Positions 55,815 to 64,000 of a stretch of DNA of 64,000 nt are shown one piece after another; position 1 is the stretch's first letter, and every line of letters starts with the position of its first letter. Below the pieces are notes generated by a model. It was not told the origin of the DNA and ran no database searches. It worked only from the letters and a program-made list of their open reading frames with translations. The DNA is from Pseudoduganella albidiflava (GTDB lineage Bacteria; Pseudomonadota; Gammaproteobacteria; Burkholderiales; Burkholderiaceae_D), in NCBI RefSeq assembly GCF_004322755.1, contig NZ_CP036401.1, positions 3,348,001-3,412,000 on the forward strand, written 5' to 3'. Made by a program: the position numbers and the translations under genes.

Positions 55815-56279
55815 CTACTGCCGGGCCGGCCCCGCCGGGTTGCAGACCGGCTCGCCCTTGTCGAACACCACCTTCCACTGGCCGGGCGCCTCCTGGCGCC
55901 ACACGGAATTGAAGCGCGCGATCAGCCGGCCTTCGGCGTCGTGCACCGGGCCGCTCGAGTAGGCGAGCAGGCCCGACTCCAGCACATCCACGCGGTCCGG
56001 GGCCCATGAGAACGGCGCTTTCTGCCCCGTGAAATACTGTTTCCAGAACCCGGCCACTTCGGCCTTGCCCCGCTGCGCCGCGGCCGGACCGTAGAACACG
56101 GCGTCGTCGGCCAGGAAGCGCTGGAAGGCGGCGAAATCGCGCCGCGCCATCGAATCGGCGAAGGCCCGCTCGGCGGCGGTGACTTGCGCCGCCAGCGCGG
56201 CATTGTCGACGGCGGGACCGCTTGCACAGCCGGACAGGGCCAATGCGGCAAGCAGGATGGTGGCGGCTGGACGTTTCAT
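55815..56279 (-). CDS. NTF2-like (DUF4440/SnoaL-type) lipoprotein
   Basis: 154 residues from ATG 56279; the long upstream frame is a shadow. A short lipoprotein signal (ATILLAALALSGCAS) precedes an NTF2-like alpha+beta barrel: AERAFADSMARRDFAAFQRFLADDAVFYG, then WAPDRVDVLESGLLAYSSGPV and WRQEAPGQWKVVFDKG. The fold binds small molecules or acts as an isomerase; exported members are poorly known. It is divergent from the toxin-antitoxin pair. Confidence 0.87.
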   Translation of the reverse strand: MKRPAATILLAALALSGCASGPAVDNAALAAQVTAAERAFADSMARRDFAAFQRFLADDAVFYGPAAAQRGKAEVAGFWKQYFTGQKAPFSWAPDRVDVLESGLLAYSSGPVHDAEGRLIARFNSVWRQEAPGQWKVVFDKGEPVCNPAGPARQ

Positions 56280-56373
56280 GGCACCCTTTCTGGTCAAAAC
56301 TGCATGGTAGTACCGAAGGCGGGCCTTCGATAGCCCGGCGTGGCGCCAGCCGGCCCGGGCACCGGTGCGGCGC

Positions 56374-56419
56374 TTGCAACCAGTCCGGAAATGGAGTATA
56401 AATCCTCCACATAAGGAGG
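56374..56419 (+). promoter_or_regulatory. Promoter and operator/SD hairpin of the toxin-antitoxin operon
   Basis: TTGCAA (56374-56379) and TATAAA (56397-56402), 17 bp apart, form a good sigma-70 promoter. Just after it CCTCC (56404-56408) and GGAGG (56415-56419) form an inverted repeat in which the right arm is the antitoxin's Shine-Dalgarno sequence. This can be an antitoxin operator, an RNA hairpin that hides the ribosome site, or both. Confidence 0.65.
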
Positions 56420-56423
56420 TATT

Positions 56424-56885
56424 ATGCAATCTTCCCCTGCCCAGCCAGCCGCTTTCCCCTACGTCTACCCCAAGTCGCGTTACGAACCGGCGCCACCGGT
56501 CGACCTGAACTCGCGCGAAGCCCGCGAGCGCCTGTCCCAGTCGGCCCTGAAGGGTTTCTTCAAACTGTGCGAAGCCTGGAAGCTGCGCGAGGACGACGCC
56601 CGCGAACTGCTGGGCGGCCCCTCGAAGAGCGCCTTCTACGAATGGAAGCGCAGCCCCGACCGCCTGCTCGAGGTCGACCGCATCACCCGCATCTCCTATC
56701 TTCTCGGCATCTACAAATCCCTGCACATCATCTATGGCGACAAGCTCGCCGATGAATGGGTCAGTCTCCCCAACCGCAACATCATCTTCAAGGGCAGCAG
56801 CCCGCTGGCCTACATGCTGGCCGGCGGCATGCCGGCCATGCAGACCGTGCGCAAGCTGGTCGATGCCCGCCGGGGAGGCCTGTAA
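56424..56885 (+). CDS. ParS/MbcA-type antitoxin (Xre-like, DUF2384)
   Basis: 153 residues. The N-terminal helical part (LSQSALKGFFKLCEAWKLREDDARELLGGPSKSAFYEWKRSP) is an Xre-type DNA-binding region. The C-terminal DUF2384 part (RISYLLGIYKSLHIIYGDKLADEWV, PNRNIIFKGSSPLAYMLAGGMPAM) is the toxin-neutralising domain. It precedes a RES-domain toxin gene without a gap. The antitoxin should bind the operon promoter and repress it; the SD-overlapping palindrome upstream is a candidate site. Confidence 0.92.
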   Translation: MQSSPAQPAAFPYVYPKSRYEPAPPVDLNSREARERLSQSALKGFFKLCEAWKLREDDARELLGGPSKSAFYEWKRSPDRLLEVDRITRISYLLGIYKSLHIIYGDKLADEWVSLPNRNIIFKGSSPLAYMLAGGMPAMQTVRKLVDARRGGL

Positions 56886-57626
56886 TTGCCGCCGCCCATC
56901 CCGTCCACCCCGCCGAACCCGCCGACAGCCGTGCCGGTGCTGCCCGTGCCGCCCTTGCGGCAGCTGCGCCAGTTCGATACCTGCCGGCTGATTCCTTCCC
57001 GTTTCGCCGATATCGAGGACTCGGTCCTGGCGCCGCTGGCCGACAGCGATGCCGAACTGGCCGACCTGTTCGAGCTCGATAACGCCACCAACGCGCGGCT
57101 GCTGGCCGAGCATGGCGGCGCGCCCGGCATCGGCATCGATGAACTGCTGTCGCACGTGCCCAATTTCCGCATCGTCAATGCCGCGTACACGTATCCCCGC
57201 CCGGAAGGCAGCCGTTTCAACGATGGCGACCGGGGCGCGTGGTATTGCGCCTTCGAGACCGAGACGGCGCTGGCCGAAGTGATCTTCCACAAGACCGTCG
57301 AGTATGCGGAAATCGGCCGCTTCGACGACAGCGTCAGCTACCAGGCCATGGTGGCCGACTTCACCGCGGCGTTCCACGATATCCGCGGGCTGGCGGAATT
57401 CGCCCCCTGCCTGGCGCCGGACAGCTACGAGACCTCGCAACTGCTGGCCGAACGGCTGCTGGCAGCCGGTTCCACGGGCATCATCTACCCCAGCGTGCGG
57501 CGCGCCGGCGGTACAAACCTGGCCTGCTTCCGCCCGGCATTGGTGGGCAACGTTCGCAAAGGGCAGGCCTATCGGTTAACATGGCAGGGCAGCCCGGCGC
57601 CCGTCGTCGAACCCCGCTTCCAGTAA
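56886..57626 (+). CDS. RES-domain toxin (NAD+-degrading)
   Basis: 246 residues from a TTG start directly after the antitoxin stop, supported by GGGGAGG 7 bp upstream and the lack of any in-frame ATG near the start. The N-terminus is proline-rich (about 1-24). The RES core shows RFNDGDRGAWYCAFETETALAEVIFHKT and a later ASTGIIYPSVRRAGGTNLACFRP; the conserved Arg, Glu and Ser line the NAD+ site in known members. RES toxins deplete NAD+ by phosphorolysis or hydrolysis and arrest growth. It is paired with the ParS-type antitoxin. Confidence 0.92.
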   Translation: MPPPIPSTPPNPPTAVPVLPVPPLRQLRQFDTCRLIPSRFADIEDSVLAPLADSDAELADLFELDNATNARLLAEHGGAPGIGIDELLSHVPNFRIVNAAYTYPRPEGSRFNDGDRGAWYCAFETETALAEVIFHKTVEYAEIGRFDDSVSYQAMVADFTAAFHDIRGLAEFAPCLAPDSYETSQLLAERLLAAGSTGIIYPSVRRAGGTNLACFRPALVGNVRKGQAYRLTWQGSPAPVVEPRFQ

Positions 57627-57651
57627 GCCAAGACCCGTAGAGAAAAGCACG

Positions 57652-57969
57652 ATGCAACTCGATCCCCAGAAAGATACCGAACTCCGCCAGAAGGTCAACC
57701 GCGAAACCGGCCGCCTGCCGTGGAGCGAACTGATGCGCCACTTCGCCTCCGGCAACGTGGTGTGGATCGCGGATGAGATGGACCTGGTCGAGGTCGCCGT
57801 CCGCATCGCCCACGACGACAAGGCCAGCGTGGGCCAGTGGATGGCCGCCGGCCAGATCGCCAAGGTATCGGACCGGCAGGCGCAGGAATGGCTGGAGACG
57901 GATGCCTCGCTGTGGGCCTGCGTGGTCAGCCCGTTCATCCTTGTCCAGCAGCAGAAGAAACCCCATTGA
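57652..57969 (+). CDS. DUF2288-domain protein
   Basis: 105 residues. Motifs KVNRETGRLPWSELMRHFASGNVVWIADEMDLVEVAVRIAHDD and WLETDASLWACVVSPFILVQ match DUF2288, a small cytosolic family of unknown function in proteobacteria. It follows the RES toxin by 25 bp on the same strand and may share its transcript by read-through. Confidence 0.9.
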   Translation: MQLDPQKDTELRQKVNRETGRLPWSELMRHFASGNVVWIADEMDLVEVAVRIAHDDKASVGQWMAAGQIAKVSDRQAQEWLETDASLWACVVSPFILVQQQKKPH

Positions 57970-58033
57970 GCGGCAGGGGGCATTGATGCCGGCCTCGCCC
58001 AGTACCGGACCCGCTTGATGCCGCCCACATTTG

Positions 58034-58882
58034 ATGCCGCCCCACTCCATGCTGGCCCCGCTCGACGCCCACCTGACCGACGCCCGCCCCCGCCAGCTGC
58101 GGCCGATCCATCGCCCGCTCGTCGAACTGCTGTATTTCGGCGTCAAGGAAGCCCGCGCCTGCCTGTTCGCGGGCCTGTTCTTCCTGGCGATGTTCTGCGT
58201 GCCGCGCGCCGGCCTGGCCGGCATTCCCCGCTACGACGTGCTGCTCGCCGTCGCCCTGGCGATCCAGGCATGGATGCTGGCCACCCGCCTGGAGAGCTGG
58301 GATGAAGTGAAGGCCATCGGCCTGTTCCACGCGGTCGGTTTCGCCCTCGAGGCGTTCAAGACCAGCATCGGCGCATGGAGCTACCCGGACTTCGCCTACA
58401 GCAAGGTGCTGGGCGTGCCGCTGTTCTCCGGCTTCATGTATGCGGCCATCGGCAGCTACATCATCCAGGCCTGGCGGCTGCTCGACCTGCGCATCCGCCA
58501 CCATCCGCCCTACCCGATGGCCGCCGCGATCGCGGTCCTGATCTACCTGAATTTCTATACCCACCACTACATCGGCGATTACCGCTGGTACCTGGCAGCC
58601 TGCGCGCTCGGCCTGTACGCCCGCACCACCGTGATCTTCCGGCCACTGGACCGCGACCGCAGGATGCCGCTGCTGCTGGGCTTCGTGCTGACCGGCTTCT
58701 TCATCTGGCTGGCCGAGAACCTGGGCACGCTGCTGGGCGTGTGGCGCTACCCGAACCAGCTCGGTGCCTGGTCCGCGGTCCACGTCGGCAAGTGGAGCGC
58801 CTGGTCGCTGCTGGTCATCATGACCTTCACCATCGTGGCGAACCTGAAGCACGTGAAGGCGCGGGTGCACGTGCCCGAGTGA
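58034..58882 (+). CDS. DUF817 membrane protein
   Basis: 282 residues (start uncertain among TTG 58031, ATG 58034 and ATG 58049). At least seven membrane helices are visible, for example CLFAGLFFLAMFCV, YDVLLAVALAIQAWML, MAAAIAVLIYLNFYT and LLLGFVLTGFFIWLAENLG. Conserved spots include FKTSIGAWSYPDFAYSKVLGVPLFSGFMYAAIGSYI and NFYTHHYIGDYRWY, characteristic of DUF817. Function unknown; the histidines and tyrosines in the loop suggest an enzyme or metal site in the membrane. Confidence 0.9.
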   Translation: MPPHSMLAPLDAHLTDARPRQLRPIHRPLVELLYFGVKEARACLFAGLFFLAMFCVPRAGLAGIPRYDVLLAVALAIQAWMLATRLESWDEVKAIGLFHAVGFALEAFKTSIGAWSYPDFAYSKVLGVPLFSGFMYAAIGSYIIQAWRLLDLRIRHHPPYPMAAAIAVLIYLNFYTHHYIGDYRWYLAACALGLYARTTVIFRPLDRDRRMPLLLGFVLTGFFIWLAENLGTLLGVWRYPNQLGAWSAVHVGKWSAWSLLVIMTFTIVANLKHVKARVHVPE

Positions 58883-58896
58883 CGGGCCACGCGCCG

Positions 58897-60054
<1,158 letters not shown>

Positions 60055-60216
60055 GCGGGATGGCGGTCGCCGTCGTGCGGCGCCGCGGTGAAGAGCGGGA
60101 AGGTAAAGTGAACCACGGGGAAGTCCGGATGCGAAAGACCCAGGGTAAACGGCAGGCGCCCGACAGTCGACCGGCATGCGGCGAACCGTGCACGAATCGC
60201 GATGAAGCGGTGGAAC

Positions 60217-60275
60217 GATTCAACGATTCGCGGTTCAACGGTTCGCGGTTCAACGATTCGCGGTTCAACGGTTTG
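60217..60275. repeat. 15-bp tandem repeat
   Basis: Three full units of GATTCGCGGTTCAAC (one with GG at its start) and partial units at both ends, in the spacer between the acyltransferase and the DUF3857 gene. Not in a supported reading frame. Confidence 0.88.
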
Positions 60276-60298
60276 CCGCGCCTGCGCTGCTAGGCGAT

Positions 60299-63200
60299 TT
60301 ACATGCCCGGCAACGGCAGCGACTTGTTCCACTTCGCGGCCACGTCCCGTGCCGCCGCCGCCTGCGCGGGCGTCAGCTGCCGTTCGAGCTCGGCCTCCCT
60401 GTCGCTGTCCAAGCCGAAGCGGACGGCGAGCGCGTGATAGGTGAAGGCCAGCACCGGGTCGCGCGGGACGCCCTTGCCCGCCGCGTACAGGCTGGAGAGG
60501 CTGAAGAATCCGTAATCGTGTTCCATGCCCGCCGCCCGGCGATACAGGGCGACCGCCTGGTCGAGATCCTGCGCCACGCCGGCGCCACGCTCGTACAGGT
60601 CGCCAAGGTTGTTGATGGCGCTGGGGTAGCCCTGGTCCGCGGCCTTGCGATACCACTCCGCGGCGCGGGCCGGATCGTGGAGCTTGAACTCATACAACAT
60701 CCCCAGCACTTCAGCCGCCTTGCCGACCCCGGCTGCGGCGGCGCGCTCATAGTACGACGCGGCGCGGGAGAAATCGGCCTCACCGCCCCGGCCATCGCGG
60801 TACATGTTGCCGAGCAGGTAGCCGGCGAAGTGCACATCCGCCGCAAACGCTTCTTCCAGCAGCCGGCGCGCCTCGCGGAGCTCTTCCGGCGTACGGTCGC
60901 CGTACATGAGCAACAAGCCGATACGCAATTTGGCGACGGGGAAGCCGCTTGCCGCCGCCTTCCGGAACCAGCGCAAGGCGGCATCCCGGTCTTCCGCGAC
61001 ACCGTTGCCGCTCTCGTACATCATGCCCAGCTGGACTTGCGCGCCGGCGTCGCCCTGTTCCGCCAGCGGTGTCGCCAGCGCGAACGCGCGCTTCGCATCG
61101 GCCGGCATGCCCTTGCCGTACCGTAGCTGGTCGATCAGGCGTACCTGTGCCGCGGATTCACCCCGCACGGCACCCAGGCGGTTCCAGATGGCCGCCTCCT
61201 CCGGTGCCATGCCGAGAAGTACCTCGCCCAGCTGATCCTGCGCCGCGATGTTGCCCAGCGCGGCTGCCTGACGCAGGTAGTCCACGCCGCGCGCGACAGC
61301 AGGTTCCACGGTAATGCCGCGCACATAGCGATCGCCCATATTCCGCAGGCCGTGCGCATCCAGATTGTCCGCCGCTGCCTGCAGCCAGCGCAGGCCTTCG
61401 GCCGGGTCCCTGGCGACGCCCTCGCCCTCGTCATACATCAGGCCCAGCGAGTTTTGCGCGTCCGAATTGCCCTGCAGGGCGGCCAGCCGGAACAGCTCGA
61501 AGGCCCTGGCGTGGTCGCGCGCCGTCCCCCGTCCCTGGTAGTACAACAAGCCCAGCGCATTCCGGCACTCGGCATCGGCACGTGCCGCGCACAGCTGGTA
61601 ATGCCGCAGCGCGTCGCGATAGCGTTCGTTCGCCTGGTGGGTTTGCCCTGCCAGGAAATCGGCATCGGTACTCGCCATGGCGGACAGCTCATTGGCGGCG
61701 AGCTGGTATTCGAAGCTGCTGCGCGGGCCGGTAGCCAGCACCTGGCGAAATGCGCGGCGCGCAGCCGCCTTGTCGGCGGCGGCAAGCCGTACGGCGCCGA
61801 TGTAGTACCACGCTTCCGCCACCGCCATTTCCCGCAGCGGCCCCGTCAGCGTTTCGGCGGCGGCCAGCAACTGCGCGGCGTCCGTTTCCCCCGCCAGCAG
61901 CCGGCCAATCGGCGCCGGCCACCCCGTGTTGACCGGGGACGCCAGGTTGTTGCGCAGCGCTTCCGGCAGCGCCAGCCCGGCCCGCCGCAGCAGCGCCGCA
62001 TGGCGCAACCGGCTGGATATGGTGGCGGTGCCCGCGGATTCGAGGGCGTCGGCGAACCTTGACGCGGCCGTCACCGCGGCGGCCTTGTCCCCGGCGAACA
62101 GCAGCCCCCATGCCAGATACAGGTGCAAGGGTTCATCGGGCTCACGCAGCATGTCGGCGATACCGGCCGCAGCAATTTGCGCCCCCGCGCCATCCATGAA
62201 CGACAGTATCGCGCGGCAGCGCCGCGCCTCCTCGCTGTTGCCGCGGCGTGCCAGTTCGGCGCGCACGGCCGCAGCCACCTCCGCCTGTCCGTCGAAGGAA
62301 TATTCGCCTGCCAGCGCCTGCGAGACCGCGGCCGCACAGAGGGTGGCATCGTCCAGCGCGTCGTTCCGCGACGGACGCTTCGTCGGCGCTTTCGAGGCGG
62401 CCGTGGCCGACAGCGCGGCGCGGTAGGCCAGGCCCTGCAGCGGCTCCGGCACCAGCGAGGCCTTGCCGATGGAGAAGGAGGTGATCTGCGCTTCGGCGAG
62501 CCGGGTTGCCTGCTCGTGCAGGGCCTGCATGCCGCCAGGCGGAACCTGGGCGCCTGTCACCCGATAATCCGCTTCGTAGCGCAGCACATTGCCACGCAAC
62601 AGATAGTCATGCCGGTAGCGGAAAGACGGGCCATCGATGGCGAACGCCCCGGGAATGTCGTTGAGCCGTGCCGCCGCGGGCCACGTCACGCTCAGCGTAT
62701 GCCGGCCATGCGACGGCCCCGACGGCACGAACGGATAGTTGCGGACGAGCTTGTCCGGAATGTCCAGCGTGCCGGCAATGAGCTTGTTCTCGATCGCGAG
62801 CTCATAGTGCCCGTCCACCAGCGTGACCGGCTTCGGCAGCGTCAGTTCGGCGTTCAGTTCGTACCGGTCGCCATATTCCTTCAAGGTGGGAACCGACAGC
62901 AGGGCCACCCCGGGATAGCGCTTTTCGTAGAGCTCCAGCACGTGCCTGCGCAGCGACGCCGCATTCATCGCCGCAAGGTGGCGGCGCATCGCCGCGGCGG
63001 CATCGCCACGGTACTCGCGCCGGGCGCGCAGGGTTGCCGGGCCGTCGAACCGTTCGACCACGAACGCTTCGTCGACCAGGAAGTCCACGGTATCGCGGCG
63101 CGGCGGCAGCGTGACCAGGGCCGCTGCCGCGGGTGCGGCCAGCAAGCCATGTGCATCCGGCAGCGGCACCGGCAATGCTTCCAGCGCCTCGACCTGCCCG

Positions 63201-64000
63201 GTGGCCGTCGGATCCACGTAATGCTCCTTGCCATCGAGCGTGAGCCGAACGATCACGTGATCGAAGGCGCCCGGCGAAGGCAGCAGCCGGGCCGGTGCCA
63301 GCGGACTGCCGGCGGAAACCAGCACCGGCATGGCGTCGATGCCCTGCAGGCGCAGCAGGCTGACCAGCAGATAGGCCTTGTCCTTGCAGTCGCCGAAGCG
63401 GCTCTTGAGGACTGCGTCCGGCGCGCGCGGGCGATGGCTGTTCTCGCCGATCGCCACGCTGAAGTAGCGTACTTCGTTCTGTACCCAGCGCAGCGCGGCG
63501 GCGGCACGCACGGCTTTCGATGGGTCCGCCGACAGCTCGCGCGCCAGCGCCGACAAGCCGGGCGATGCCGCAGGCACCGGGAACAGCGCGGCCGCCCATT
63601 CGGACACCGCACGCCAGTCCTGGAATTCGCTGAATTGCAGTGACCTGCCCGGCTGGTACTCCGGCGGCATGCCGGGCTCCCACTCCAGTTCGTCGATAGC
63701 GCGTTGCTCGAACACCAGCCTTTCATCGTCGCCGGCGTGTTCGATACGGACCGGCACCGCAGCGGTGCGGAAATCGCCGCTCTGGCGCCAGGACAAGGCA
63801 CGCTTGCGCGGATGGGTGATCACCAGGCGGCGATGTTCCGCGGGAACGGTCGCATCCCAGGCAAAGCTATCGAACCAGCGCGCCCCGAACACGGGATTGT
63901 GCCCCGTGACCGTATAGCGAAGCAGCAAGGTATCGCCAACCCTGACGTCGGGCAGCAGCATCTGCAGCGTGCGCACGCCGCCGTACATGCCCTGGCCCCG
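60299..64000 (-). CDS. DUF3857-transglutaminase protein with Sel1 repeats (5' end beyond window)
   Basis: About 1233 residues are present and the start lies beyond the right edge; an internal ATG at 63988 is in the middle of the DUF3857 domain. Order: DUF3857 beta domain, then a transglutaminase-like core with the triad Cys (SRFGDCKDKAYLL), His (GAFDHVIVRL) and Asp (HYVDPTATG). A second beta region to about 620 follows, then a helical part, then about ten Sel1-type TPR repeats (for example ALGLLYYQGRGTARDHARAFE and AAEWYRKAADQGYPSAINNLG) to the C-terminus. Likely periplasmic. The fusion of a TGase-like core with Sel1 repeats is unusual but not unique. Confidence 0.88.
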   Translation of the reverse strand, partial: RGQGMYGGVRTLQMLLPDVRVGDTLLLRYTVTGHNPVFGARWFDSFAWDATVPAEHRRLVITHPRKRALSWRQSGDFRTAAVPVRIEHAGDDERLVFEQRAIDELEWEPGMPPEYQPGRSLQFSEFQDWRAVSEWAAALFPVPAASPGLSALARELSADPSKAVRAAAALRWVQNEVRYFSVAIGENSHRPRAPDAVLKSRFGDCKDKAYLLVSLLRLQGIDAMPVLVSAGSPLAPARLLPSPGAFDHVIVRLTLDGKEHYVDPTATGQVEALEALPVPLPDAHGLLAAPAAAALVTLPPRRDTVDFLVDEAFVVERFDGPATLRARREYRGDAAAAMRRHLAAMNAASLRRHVLELYEKRYPGVALLSVPTLKEYGDRYELNAELTLPKPVTLVDGHYELAIENKLIAGTLDIPDKLVRNYPFVPSGPSHGRHTLSVTWPAAARLNDIPGAFAIDGPSFRYRHDYLLRGNVLRYEADYRVTGAQVPPGGMQALHEQATRLAEAQITSFSIGKASLVPEPLQGLAYRAALSATAASKAPTKRPSRNDALDDATLCAAAVSQALAGEYSFDGQAEVAAAVRAELARRGNSEEARRCRAILSFMDGAGAQIAAAGIADMLREPDEPLHLYLAWGLLFAGDKAAAVTAASRFADALESAGTATISSRLRHAALLRRAGLALPEALRNNLASPVNTGWPAPIGRLLAGETDAAQLLAAAETLTGPLREMAVAEAWYYIGAVRLAAADKAAARRAFRQVLATGPRSSFEYQLAANELSAMASTDADFLAGQTHQANERYRDALRHYQLCAARADAECRNALGLLYYQGRGTARDHARAFELFRLAALQGNSDAQNSLGLMYDEGEGVARDPAEGLRWLQAAADNLDAHGLRNMGDRYVRGITVEPAVARGVDYLRQAAALGNIAAQDQLGEVLLGMAPEEAAIWNRLGAVRGESAAQVRLIDQLRYGKGMPADAKRAFALATPLAEQGDAGAQVQLGMMYESGNGVAEDRDAALRWFRKAAASGFPVAKLRIGLLLMYGDRTPEELREARRLLEEAFAADVHFAGYLLGNMYRDGRGGEADFSRAASYYERAAAAGVGKAAEVLGMLYEFKLHDPARAAEWYRKAADQGYPSAINNLGDLYERGAGVAQDLDQAVALYRRAAGMEHDYGFFSLSSLYAAGKGVPRDPVLAFTYHALAVRFGLDSDREAELERQLTPAQAAAARDVAAKWNKSLPLPGM

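Overview
The window is GC-rich DNA from a Gram-negative bacterium, most likely a betaproteobacterium of the Oxalobacteraceae (Massilia/Duganella type). Support comes from the codon bias, the order comEC / TatD hydrolase / lolD / lolC-lolE / recJ, two large TonB-dependent receptors, Lol and Spy/Cpx envelope systems, and many short intergenic palindromic repeats. This is an inference from gene content, not a taxonomic result. About 50 protein genes are supported. No rRNA, tRNA, CRISPR array or intact insertion sequence was seen. Genes at both ends run off the window.

Layout. 1-4.2 kb: a minus-strand run (amine oxidase, secreted RidA-like protein, TonB receptor) divergent from a MarR regulator. 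4.4-7.3 kb: folA and an arginine/lysine/ornithine decarboxylase with a terminator-like leader. 7.3-18.5 kb: an accessory block. A sigma-54 enhancer-binding activator (7961-9418) lies tail to tail with an eight-gene minus-strand operon (18352 to 9676). The operon encodes three related acidic proteins (two with glycine-zipper segments), an HExxH metallopeptidase-like protein, a 739-residue protein with a Cna-B-like domain, an oxoamine-synthase-like PLP enzyme, a GIY-YIG-like protein and an amidohydrolase. Upstream of its first gene are a sigma-54 -24/-12 promoter and two identical palindromes 42 bp apart. This is the best candidate for an undescribed system.

18.5-24.4 kb: a lipoprotein intradiol dioxygenase, then a Spy-like chaperone divergent from a CpxR/CpxA-like pair with three GTAAA-N5-GTAAA boxes between them, then a lipase-like lipoprotein. 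24.5-31.3 kb: dcd, hydrolase, class II aldolase plus tautomerase, LysR regulator, hybrid kinase. 31.6-35.1 kb: a GntR regulator with an ABC importer. 35.2-40.2 kb: a GH43 glycosidase and a TonB receptor. 40.5-55.6 kb: comEC, five accessory genes, then TatD hydrolase, lolD, two LolC/E paralogues, an RpfE-like gene and recJ. 55.8-64 kb: an NTF2-like lipoprotein, a ParS/RES toxin-antitoxin pair, DUF2288, DUF817, an acyltransferase and a DUF3857-transglutaminase-Sel1 protein cut by the right edge.

Three families of intergenic repeat and several short tandem repeats are scattered through the window, densest on both sides of the sigma-54 activator gene.
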